Shown here: one piece after another, positions 45,420 through 55,319 of the stretch | Layout: every line of letters begins with the position of its first letter | Numbering within the stretch: the stretch's first letter is position 1 | Assembly (NCBI GenBank): GCA_900088475.1 | Contig: FLMG01001546.1 | Span: 17,370 to 81,369, forward strand | Length of the DNA stretch: 64,000 bases | Direction of reading: 5' to 3' | Source: Hyphochytrium catenoides | Lineage: Eukaryota > Sar > Hyphochytriomycetes > Hyphochytriales > Hyphochytriaceae | Program-made: the position numbers and the translations under genes | The notes under the pieces: generated by a model | What the model was told of the DNA's origin: nothing | The model's input: only the letters and a program-made list of their open reading frames with translations | Databases searched by the model: none

Positions 45420-46681
45420 CGAAGTCCGCTCACCTCGATTCTTGCTTCACCTATACGTGGAGCCCACACTACAGATTATAAAAGTCATCCTCCCTAGGGT
45501 CAGCAGAAAAGCTGAGCACCTCTCCGGTCTGTTCCTTTCTGAAGCTAGCCAGGAAACAGTGCGATCCAAAAGGAACTCTTCAGCCAATCTTGCAATCATC
45601 AGCTGCCTTAGGTACTGAATCTTGTAGCTTTCTCTGTTCGGGCGTTGACTTTTGAGGGGCTAGGAAATCATGACGACGGCCTCATGAGATGGCTCCAGTG
45701 CTGCCTGCGCCCAACTTCGCGACCTGATGCTCCCCCGTCCGTTTCGTGCCTTTTGAAGAGAAGAATCGCTTTAGTGCGTGAACTCATCAACCAGCGCTGC
45801 CCTGCTGATGAGTCCCGGTTGACTGCTGAAGAGCATTGAGGAAGGTGGAGAACAGGCAGATATAACAGTTCATGTGACCTGGGATGTGGTTGCCCAATGC
45901 CTCAAGGCATTTATTCATAATATCCATATTATTCAACCGGGATAACCTTTGGGAAGTGTTGTACTATTGACGATAACTGTACATGTTTGTAGTCCTTACT
46001 CTTCGTCCTTGGGCTGGCTGCAGATGTGATCAGTGATTCGTGAAGCTGCTGGCACAGCTATTATCGCTTTCTGTGGGCAGGGCAGACTCCAGTGAGATTG
46101 TGCCTGTGAATGTCTGTACTTCTACCAGCGGCGCGCGATGGACTATGGAGGCGTCAGAGCAGCAGCAGCACTTCCAACCTTGAGCGAGGTGTAGCATCGT
46201 ATGTAACACTTGCTGTTGCTGCCATAGATGGGCAGGATACCAACAGTAACGCCTTTCCCAAGCGCCACCACGGCCGTCAACGAGGATGAAGCGATAGCTG
46301 TCTGATCCAAGATAGGTTTATCTTATAGGTTTATCTTATATGGCTTGTTGTGAAGCACAAGGCGGAGCTAAATAAAAGATAATGGTTATATGCTGTCGAG
46401 GGACCTCTATCGCCCCGTCAGGAGCGAGATGGATTAGCTGTAGTTTTAGGCAAGACGCCTCTCTGCTGCCTAATCTTCCGCCGCGGTCTATGTCAGATGC
46501 CAGTGTCATACTCAGAAGTGGTAAGTTACAGGGTGTGAGCCAACCAACATCGGTAATAATCTGTTCTCCTACTCTTCAATCAGGAAGTAAACGGGCCAAC
46601 GTGGGTCATGATTATTGGTCTTCTTGTCTCCTGATAGAGGCTGATCCCATCCTGTACTCTTCTTCAGCATTTTGTCGGCCG
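45420..46681. other. Intergenic stretch, 1.26 kb
   Basis: No supportable gene. ORFs at 45645-45839 and 46382-46810 (plus) lack family features, the latter being antisense to the next gene. A perfect 13-bp tandem duplication (ataggtttatctt twice) lies at 46312-46337. Confidence 0.4.
46312..46337. repeat. Perfect 2 x 13-bp tandem duplication
   Basis: ataggtttatctt is present at 46312-46324 and again at 46325-46337, in intergenic A/T-rich sequence downstream of the DUF1917-type gene. Confidence 0.85.
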
Positions 46682-47662
46682 TTAAGAGATGTGACGAAGC
46701 GCTATCTTCTTTGTAGGGCGGTCAAACCCCTCTTCAACAAAGAACCTTTTTCCAAGAAGAGCGTTAGTGGCCCGAATCTCATCCTGGTAAAGTCTCAGGG
46801 GATTTGTTAGTCCCAGTTCCTGAAGATCTTTCTGGTAGAGATTCAAGGCCGTCAGGATGTCAGGCTTGAAGCTTGTGATCCGAAACCCCAGCGCTCCGAG
46901 CCGCTCTAAGACATTGACAGCCGTAACTCTGTCCCAAAAGCGATCGATGTAAACGCAGATTACGTGGTTCTTCTCCCTTGTCAGAGTTGAGACCTTTGAA
47001 GCTGAGCTCAAGTCCCCCTTGGCGGTAACTTCAGCAATCTTAGCCCAAACTAAATCAACCACCTGACTGTCACAGAACAAAAGAAACTTCCCGGAGCCGT
47101 AGTTGTACCGCTTTGCCAGTTCAAAGAGCTCGGCTGCCACCTGAGCCGCCTCAAGGTCCAGAGCTGGACTCTTTAAATTTCTACGGCGATGCTCCACCCG
47201 TGCTGAAGGCTGAGCTTTCACTTGATCAATAGTTGCTCGCGCCAATCGACACTTTTCCCGCCATCTTCCAACAAGTTCTAGGCATTCTTGGATACAGGCT
47301 CTTCTGTCTTCCTCCCTTGGAGTAGTTTCCCTCTCGCAGCCCGAAATGTAGATAAATGGAGACGTTTCAGAGGGTATTTGAGATGGTCTGCATCGTCTGA
47401 CAAACTCTGCTAGGGTTTCCTTAATCCTTGGGCACAACCACCCGCCCCTATCGCTTGTCCATCCAGTCGGGGTCGATCCTGGAAGGGAGGAACACCCAGC
47501 ATCGTTTTGAGGAAAGCCACTCCTCTTCGAGACAGGTTGTACCTTTACGCACTTATCATGTCTCTCCGAGGAGGAGGAGGGCTTGTCTGCCTCTACGTCT
47601 TCGTCCGAAGAAACGGAAATGTCTATGACTTCGTGATGTGAGACGATCGGTTTACCAAACAT
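46682..47662 (-). CDS. C11orf68/DUF1917 (UPF0696-type) protein with an N-terminal SIM-like motif
   Basis: From the ATG at 47662 the ORF encodes 326 residues. The core, about residues 190-290, reads YGSGKFLLFCDSQVVDLVWA, KIAEVTAKGDL, ASKVST, HVICVYIDRFWDRVTAVNVL and RITSFKPDILTALNLY. This matches my memory of the BLES03/C11orf68 family (GKW-x-F-x-VD-x-W-x-I-x-G-LG-x-AKVS, then HVICVY, then Y/FKPDI-T). Molecular function in the family is unknown. Near the N-terminus is HHEVIDISVSSDEDVEAD, a hydrophobic core followed by Ser/Asp, typical of a phospho-regulated SUMO-interaction motif. Another 61-codon coding-like frame (47692-47886, MPKLVCESSRLPRTHSYL) lies just upstream, two bases out of register; a 23-nt intron or a sequence error would be needed to join them. 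Confidence 0.65.
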   Translation of the reverse strand: MFGKPIVSHHEVIDISVSSDEDVEADKPSSSSERHDKCVKVQPVSKRSGFPQNDAGCSSLPGSTPTGWTSDRGGWLCPRIKETLAEFVRRCRPSQIPSETSPFIYISGCERETTPREEDRRACIQECLELVGRWREKCRLARATIDQVKAQPSARVEHRRRNLKSPALDLEAAQVAAELFELAKRYNYGSGKFLLFCDSQVVDLVWAKIAEVTAKGDLSSASKVSTLTREKNHVICVYIDRFWDRVTAVNVLERLGALGFRITSFKPDILTALNLYQKDLQELGLTNPLRLYQDEIRATNALLGKRFFVEEGFDRPTKKIALRHIS

Positions 47663-47886
47663 GACGATAGCCTCGGCGGCTCTAGTGGTCGTCAGGATTG
47701 ACACCTTGTCCGTCCAGCAAAGGTAGAATAGTCGGCATCATCTGAGACTCTAGTTCTACTAGGAAGGCCTGAACAGCTACTTTCATCTGTTCCCTCTTCT
47801 CCATGTACTGCTGTACTTTCTATAATCTCCTCCAGATAAGAGTGAGTTCGCGGCAGACGCGAAGATTCGCACACAAGTTTTGGCAA

Positions 47887-49344
47887 TTTCAGAAAATTTT
47901 CATACTGTACTTTTATATTTACTTATTACTAGTCTGTACTGTACAGAGCTGCTGAGCTGCTGGCGGCTGCTTCAAATTCCGAATATCACTCCTTCCACAG
48001 CCTCAGTGCCATACTCCCAAGCAAGGGTATAATAATGGTGGTACTACTAGGCTTGTTCATAGACGGAAATGTTAGGGTAAAGTAAATAAAAGTCATGGGA
48101 GGTCTGGGTCGTGCAGTTTTGACAAAAGGGTTCCCAGGCCTACGAGTAGGGGTTTCCAGGCCAATAATCTAGCTTGCAGTAGCTAACAAGTTAGGCGGCG
48201 GTTCGTACGCTGTCCCAGCACTACTACTAATAGAACTTCCTACAATTAGGATGAGCTAGCAGCCCCCTTTCAGGACCTTCTAGTACACAAAAGCGCACTC
48301 CAGCGACTATGGCGTTAGTAATAATAACAGAAGAGCCACGTACTGTCAGCAGCTCTAAGAAATACACTTACACAGTTTCAGGTCCTCTGGAGTAATAATA
48401 ATAGTCTCTCAGTTCTAGGATCTAGGATTGCTCCAGTTCCTTTTTTCTAATAACAAGTTCTATCTGTGGTCTTGCCAAGGGTCTTGCTGCTTTTGTATGA
48501 AGAGCCAGCCACCATGTCCAGACCAGCTGTCAAACCATCAGACACGCACAGACGACCTTGAGTCCTTGAGAGTCCAAGCTGCTTCTGTGTTCACAGAGCT
48601 GCTGTGTGTCTCTGGGGCTGTTACCAGCTGGTAGTGCGTCGTAGTGATCAAGGGTGACCTCTCGTTTCTGAATCCACCAGCTGGACAGTGAAACCAACGA
48701 ACTTTAGAGAAACCCATGCTTCTTCTTGCGTCCAGCTACGCAGTACGGTAGCTCCTCTTCATGTTACTGAAGCATGTTTATTACATTCCTAGGAATTAGA
48801 AAGAACAAATAAGGCCTTATGTGGTCCCGTCGGTCTGGGTGTCGTGGCACCGCCATACTTTCCGCAAAGCACTCGATGGGACCCTCCCTTCCTTGCTCTT
48901 CCTGCGCGAAGTGGTGCTTACTGGGGTGCGCCTAGGGAGTAACTTTCAGCCGTGATGATGGAGGGGATTACAAGTACTTCTTTGGGCATGCGTCTATAGG
49001 GTACTTCTATCAGCATCATTGACCAACCACCTGGCTTTAAGAAGGATCACGACACATTGTTGGCTACCTATATGCAATCAGGCAGTGACCGGTGACTTGT
49101 TCTCCAACATCCGACACTGTTCTGTGTCGGCGGTCGTCAGGACACGCGTCTCCGTCAGGAACTGCTCTCATTCTGCAGTTTTCCTCCAAGTGATAACGGC
49201 CTACTTTAGGCTCTCTTCCCACCATCTGGGTTTGTCTATAACACATATAGGGACATATACGCGCTGTCAAGCTTCTGGTGTCTATAACACATATAGGGAC
49301 ATATACGCGCTGTCAAGCTTCTGGCAACAACTCTGTTCTGAACC
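47887..49344. other. Intergenic stretch, 1.46 kb, with a 46-bp duplication at its end
   Basis: No ORF with recognisable features. TAG/ACT and ATA trinucleotide-rich patches occur around 48030-48060, 48220-48235 and 48395-48410, resembling those in other spacers. The last 110 bases before the transporter ATG carry the tandem duplication listed separately. Confidence 0.4.
49233..49324. repeat. Perfect 2 x 46-bp tandem duplication before the transporter gene
   Basis: The 46-bp unit at 49233-49278 (starts tgtctataacacatataggg, ends caagcttctgg) is repeated exactly at 49279-49324, ending 20 bases before the ATG at 49345. Identity is complete, which suggests a recent event or an assembly artefact. 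Each copy contains the near-palindromic stretch acatatagggacatata. Confidence 0.92.
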
Positions 49345-50454
49345 ATGTACGCAGTACTGGCAGGAGGAGACAGCATTGTCCCCTTAAGTGAACTATGGGG
49401 CGCCGCTTTCGGAGGGACGCTTATAGCGCTCAGCAGCAGCTTTTATCTCTATCAAATGGGAAGAATTAGCGGAATCTCGGGAATACTTGAAGGAGGGTTT
49501 CTGAACCTGGTAAAGGCAGACTGGAGAGACAAGGACGCCATCAGATGGAAGCTTACATACAGTGCTGGTTTAATGCTATCAGTTCATATCTACGCACTCT
49601 TCGCGACGTTACCTCCGATGTTAGAGGGAAAGAAGGGATATATGGACTGGACATGGAAGGTTATGCTCGTGGAGGCTATATCAGGCTTCTTGGTTGGACT
49701 GGGTAGCCGGCTCAGCAATGGCTGCACCTCGGGGCACGGCGTTTGCGGCCTCAGTCGCCTGTCGCTGAGGTCTTTTACGGCTGTAATGACCTTTATGTTC
49801 ACTGCTGTCATCACAGCGTCAATGGTTGTTGGAGAGAGTGGAACATTCATTGACTCAACTGTCACCGATAAGGGAAGATCCACCGTCTGCACTAATGCAA
49901 CCAATGGAGAGTGTGAACCGCCAATGATTGTTCTAGGGCGTGCTTTAACATTTCTCCTTCTGTGCGGCTCCCTGGTGTTGGGGATCGTGAGTGTACCTTC
50001 AAAATCAATTATGGAAGAGGCTACCGACTACTTGATAACTACCTTCGCCGCCGTAATGTTCGGCCTGGGGTTGCTCTTCAGCAAGATGGCTGCGCGGTGG
50101 AAAGTGTTAGCTTTCCTAAACTTGTCCACTTTGCAGAGATGGGACCCCTCTCTTATGCTGGTTCTCTGTGCGGCTGTTGGCATAAACCTGATCACCTTTA
50201 ACTACATTATACCCAGGATGAAGAAGCCCTTAGTTTGCAACACGATGATCGATCGCAATCTTGTGGTCGGTGCCGCTCTCTTTGGCATTGGATGGGGCTT
50301 GTCGGGTACCTGTCCAGGACCAATGATGCTGCTCGTCTCTGCTGGATACCTGCGTCCCACTCTAATCTTTGCTCCAGCCTTACTTCTTGGTATGACAGCA
50401 GTACCAAGAGCTAAGAGGTTTCTGGCGCCTCAGACCTCCAATAAGGCCGCATAG
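49345..50454 (+). CDS. YeeE/YedE (TsuA-type) sulfur-compound transporter
   Basis: Single-exon ORF of 369 residues with about nine hydrophobic spans. It shows the two cysteine signatures of the YeeE/YedE family: LVGLGSRLSNGCTSGHGVCG, then LSRLSLRS, in the first half, and GIGWGLSGTCPGPMMLLVSA in the second half, the internal-repeat architecture of this family. Bacterial TsuA imports thiosulfate through these conserved cysteines; the eukaryotic substrate is not established, so sulfur-anion transport is inference. The N-terminus begins in a hydrophobic span (LWGAAFGGTLIAL) with no cleavable targeting peptide. Absence of introns, against 4-19 exons in most neighbours, and a mainly prokaryotic family distribution suggest possible horizontal origin. 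A loop between spans (about residues 170-195) carries two extra cysteines. Confidence 0.88.
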   Translation: MYAVLAGGDSIVPLSELWGAAFGGTLIALSSSFYLYQMGRISGISGILEGGFLNLVKADWRDKDAIRWKLTYSAGLMLSVHIYALFATLPPMLEGKKGYMDWTWKVMLVEAISGFLVGLGSRLSNGCTSGHGVCGLSRLSLRSFTAVMTFMFTAVITASMVVGESGTFIDSTVTDKGRSTVCTNATNGECEPPMIVLGRALTFLLLCGSLVLGIVSVPSKSIMEEATDYLITTFAAVMFGLGLLFSKMAARWKVLAFLNLSTLQRWDPSLMLVLCAAVGINLITFNYIIPRMKKPLVCNTMIDRNLVVGAALFGIGWGLSGTCPGPMMLLVSAGYLRPTLIFAPALLLGMTAVPRAKRFLAPQTSNKAA

Positions 50455-51263
50455 TCACGCGACATACTAATCGGAAAATCTGTCAACGGAGAAAAGGTTC
50501 CCTCCATTTACAGTGAAAGAAAGAGTCAATATGGTATTGGGAAACCCTGTCTTGTGCGAGAGAAGAGTGAACAAGAGCACGCTTGGGTTTGCGCCCTCGG
50601 AGCTCCAAGCCTACCCACCCACAGCCGGAATGAGAAGCGCTCTGTCTTCAATCTGGTTGACCATAAGCTTCACCGACTGCCTTCAAATAGACGATATAGA
50701 TAAGCCCGGGCCGTCTGAATAGGTCTATTAGACAAATATACGGTGATGGAGCTATTGACCCCTTCCATTAAAGCAATATAATAGTGACTTTTTTGTTAGC
50801 TACATGTTAGCGACATGTGATGTGGCCACCTCAGCCGCCCATCTTGGCGCTCAACTAGCAGCAACCCTGATAACTGCTATGGTCGATTGATCATGGCAAT
50901 GCGTCTTCCGCTCGTGCTGCCCCGCTCCTGATGAATGATGACTCTCACCAAGCCAAGTCACGTTCAGTCCTACGTCCCAAATAATACTTCCATCATCATC
51001 CATCATAACAGGCAATGATAGGTAGCCGCTAACCGCCTTTCTTGCAGGTTATTAGTTTGAGCTCTGTTCTGACGATGATGAAGATTCTGAGCTCTGCGCG
51101 TTGAGTTGCACAGCCTGCAAAGGCAAGCCTGGTGCTGCCGGTCTGCCGTCAAGAGGAGCTGCTAGTTCCAAGTATTGAGCGCCCTCCAGCGGGCAAGATC
51201 CATGAGTGCATTAATTTAATGAGTTCGCTCCATTCACTTGACCTTAATAATAGAACAGAGAAC
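50455..51263. other. Intergenic stretch, 0.8 kb
   Basis: Between the transporter and UNC-45. A 69-codon ORF at 50513-50722 has no recognisable feature. The UNC-45 frame is open upstream to 51132 with earlier ATGs, so part of the 3' end could be coding. Confidence 0.4.
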
Positions 51264-54200
51264 ATGGAAGAGCTTCGTCTAGAAGGCAACCAGGCCTATT
51301 CAAGAGGGGATTATCGTGTCGCCATCGCAAAGTACTCCGCTGCCCTTGACGTGGAGGAATGTTCTAGCAGCGATGACAGCGCACAAACGAGAGGAATTGT
51401 TCTCAGCAATCGTGCAGCGTGCTGGTTGAAGCTTTCGGAATGGGATAAAGCTCTCTCTGATTGTAATGAGGCGCTAGGTTGTTCCTCTGGCGGCAGAGAG
51501 AAAGTCTTGTTCCGTCGCGCACAGGTGACTACCCAGAGGCTAAGAATTCAATGAAATGTTCTAACCTAGGGGTTCGTACGTTTGACATGTCGTGCCTTAA
51601 CCCTTACATCTCGATTCGAAAATTATCTCGATAGGCTCTTCACAAGCTAGGAAGAAGTAATGAGGCCTTTAAAGACTATGCGGAGGTGCTGCGCATTAAC
51701 CCTAAGAACCAACCTGCAGCCGAGGCTGCACGGGCACTTAAAGACGACATACTGAAGAAAGCCAGCGGCGTGGAAACTGCGTTAGAGCGTATTGAGGACT
51801 CTTCACTTTCCGGTGAGGGTCGAAGGGACATTCTCAAGGTGAAACCGCAGCCTTATGAGGGAAAGTCTAGCGCTGCTTACCTTTCTCCGGTCTTTCCGTG
51901 CAGGCGCTCATCTCTAGGGCTTCATCTGAGCCCTCTGTTGCAAGGGAGATTTGTGAGCTGGACGGCATCCGACGGCTCTGGTGCTTTAGGGCTGACTTGG
52001 TTGAACTGGTGGTTCTCTACTCAATACTTACGGAGAAATCTAGGTGCATCGTGCAGCTCCTGGAGGCAGTGGACTTCGAAGCCTTCGCTAAACTTGAAGG
52101 ACATCAACTAAATATTATCTCGGCGACCGTCCATCTGTGCACTGAGGTCTTTCTTGCTGTTACTAGAGCGGAGGAATCGAACTCTGAGATCGAGGCCTTG
52201 CCGCAAGAGCTAGCGACTAGACAGCGCAGGAAGCTAATCACAGTCTTCCTCCATTGGATTCCCTCTCCCTCGCTAGAGACAAAGTGCCTAGTCCTTGATG
52301 CTCTGCTAAAAATATGCCAAGCACCTTCTCTGGCTTCAGAGTTTGCGCTGTATGGCGCTCTAGGTAGAGTTATCTAGTTTCAAATAGCCGTCCAAACAAG
52401 TTCTTCCATGGACAGAATCTTCGTTGTCCTTTTTTGCTTACAACTAGTCCACCTACATCCAGAGTGCTGCTCCACGCTGTGTGTACCCTAGTTTTACTAT
52501 CAATTTGACTTGCTAACAGTCTTTGTTGCACGGAGGTTTCTGACCAGCTACCATCTGTGCTTGCACTCTCTGTCCTGTTGATCTCTGCGGTCGCATTTCC
52601 GTGAAGAAATGCTGTACAATGCATGTGCCACTTCGTCAAGAAAACTCCAGGGTAGGCTCTCTCTACTCTTCGGACAGATGCTTAGCAGCTACAACGACGA
52701 CGACGTAGTGCGACGGCGGGTTAATGAACTAGCGCTCTCGAAGCTTGCAGATGGGATATACACGGATGCTCTCTCTGCTATCAGCTTGGTCAACGGGTTA
52801 TTTTTGGTTAACAAGGACGTTGGCAAGTGGGCCATCGCCCAGCCCGGTGCGTGTTTAGCAGGGTGTTACGCGATTAAGAACATTAGGACGCTCAAGCTCC
52901 GTCTTATCCTCTAACAACCTAATTATGCTCTATCTAATAACTGATCTGATCTCTACCATGCCTACATCAAGGGGTTGTGCTGTGCATCCACCGGCTTGCA
53001 GCTAGTCAAGATGCCATCGCGCAGAGCGTCGCCGTTGAAACCATTTCTTATGCTATGGACTCCGAAGACACACGGTCTTCGGTACAAGAATTGGTTATCT
53101 CTCTTATGCCTCAGCTCATGAATAGCCCGGATCTATACGTGATGTCTGGAGCCATAGCCGCCACCGTCAAGCTTATGATAGCATCCAAAGCTTTCAAGGC
53201 CGGATCGGAGGATGGACGACAGCTCTTGGCCGGTACTTTGAGGTATGGTGTCGGGCCACAGCATTCATACAAAGTATGAAGTGTGTCAATATGATAGTTG
53301 GACTACACTCACGTCAATACCCCAACCCATTCTTTGGAGTTCTGCGACTATTTCGGTCTTCCCGATCCTGGCTGTGACTTGAGCAGTCATTCGTCTCTCT
53401 GATGGCTGGCCCATTTTTACTCCGCACTCCATCTAGGCTTCTTCAAGAGGCGGGAAAGGCGGCCAATCTTGAAGACATTTCTGGGCGCAGCTTAGCGGAA
53501 CGAGTGGTGGAAGCTTGCTCTTACATGATTACCGATACAGTTGCAAAAGACAAACTTTGCGCCGATGCATTGGCACTGAAATCCCTCATCAGCTTGGCCG
53601 ACAAATACTGGGCCCAGTCTCCTACAGTAGCCTACGGCCTTGCCTACATCTTCAATCACTTATTAGTGCAAGAGTCAGATCTAAAGAGGAAGAAAATGGA
53701 GGGGATGGAGGTAAGTTGAACGGCTCTTTGGAGCATTTCTGGTGAAGGTGAGAGGGGAGCGATAGCGAACAATGGTGCTAGTGTAAAGGCAAGAATCAGG
53801 ATCAGAGTGAAGCTAGCGACATGAAAGAACCAAGCTGAGCGTATGGGAAGGAACAGTAGTTCTAGATTAGGGATAGGGCATCAGTAGCTCCCTCACATGA
53901 CCTGCTGTGCCTTCTCCGAAAAGTTTACACCCCAGCAGTATGAAGAGTTTATGAAGCTTACTAAGCAGGACAACCTGCTGGCAGACGGTGATAGTGACGA
54001 TCAGCTCACGGCGCGTATCGGACACTTTGCAGCTTCGGGCGGTGTGCCTGTCATTATCCGAATGCTCAAGAGCACCAGTGACAAGACTAGTGAATTAGCT
54101 GTGGAGGTAACAGGCAGTTTCCTCCACCTTTTGTCACCCATTAGACGTTCGTAAGGAACCTGGCCCTAACAGTAGCCCTATGGGCCTTCTGCGTCCTACG

Positions 54201-55168
54201 GCCTAGGCCATTTTGCATGCAGTGACCGTCCAAGGACCTGTCCGTGGTGTTTTCGTCCAGCAGGGGGCAATCAAAGCTCTGTTACCCTTCACGACCACCA
54301 AGAGTAAGATAGACGGGCGGTACCTCGCCGCTGGGCAGGCGATCGCTAAGCTTCTGATCACCACAAACCCGAACCTAATCCCCTCTTCAGGTAACAGTTC
54401 GCTCTAGAAGTATTTCGTATTGGTATGTCCACTCTAAAGCGTCCATGTCTGTTTCACTCCACGATAGAGTTGTTCAGCACCATAGGCCCTCTGCTTCGTC
54501 TATTGGATGAGGATAGCAACCTGATCCAGTTTGAAGCTCTGATGGCCCTGACAAACATCGCAACTGTTGGAGATGACGCCAAGGGTCGTATAGTTGCGAA
54601 CCGAGGACTAAGGAAGCTGGAGTTTGCCCAGGTCTGAGTAACTATAGTTGTGAACAGCAAGGGTATCAATATGTTGACACCTTGAATTGCACCTTCACAG
54701 TTCTCGGACCATATCCTTGTGCGCAGAGCTGCTACTGAAGCCATAAGCAACCTCTTCCCAGTGCCCGAGCTCTTCGACTTTATGAAAGACAGTGAGAAAG
54801 TGAGATTGTGGATCGCCTTGGCGCGCTCCTATGAAGAGGACTTGGCCACTTCTTCTGCTGCCGCTGCTCTGCTGGCGATGATCATTCAGGCTCCAGACTG
54901 CGGAAAAAGTTTTCTCGAACACGAAGGAGCTCAAGCGTTGATTGAGCTCTTAACATCCCCTCATCCAGAGCTGAAGCACCGCAGCCTTGTCGGGGTTCTG
55001 CACCTCCTGAAACTAGAAGGAGGTCCCTCAGCCCTTATAGCAGCTGGAGCAATCCAAGCTCTAGTCACAACCAAGAGCTCAACTTCACTGCCTGAAGAAA
55101 TCCGCTCAATTGCGGAAGAGGCGCTGAATTTACTGCGCATTAGGACTAAACAGCAGGCTGCACCTTGA
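51264..55168 (+). CDS. UNC45: UNC-45/CRO1/She4 myosin co-chaperone (TPR + UCS domain)
   Basis: Ten exons (51264-51524, 51635-51838, 51904-52363, 52607-52846, 52972-53242, 53437-53710, 53924-54106, 54207-54390, 54468-54631, 54701-55168) join in phase to 902 residues, near the family length of about 930. Residues 1-130 are three TPRs (MEELRLEGNQAYSRGDYRVA, SNRAACWLKLSEWDKAL, ALHKLGRSNEAFKDYAEVL), which bind Hsp90/Hsp70 C-termini. The rest is armadillo-like helices, ending in the UCS domain that folds myosin heads (FEALMALTNIATVGDDAKGR, RRAATEAISNLFP, GAQALIELLTSP). I chose the ATG at 51264 because it directly precedes the first TPR; in-frame ATGs at 51132 and 51219 would add up to 44 residues. 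The 243-nt intron before exon 4 is the least certain junction. Confidence 0.87.
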
Positions 55169-55319
55169 GATTTTACGGCTGCTTAAGGCTCTCTCACTGC
55201 AATGTGAGCCTGTACCGTCTTCGTAGTTTACACTACTACGCAGTCTATTTATTTGTATGGTAGAAATCTTAAAGATAAGAGGACAGTGCCTTTATTGCTT
55301 GTCTCGTCAGTTGCGAGGC

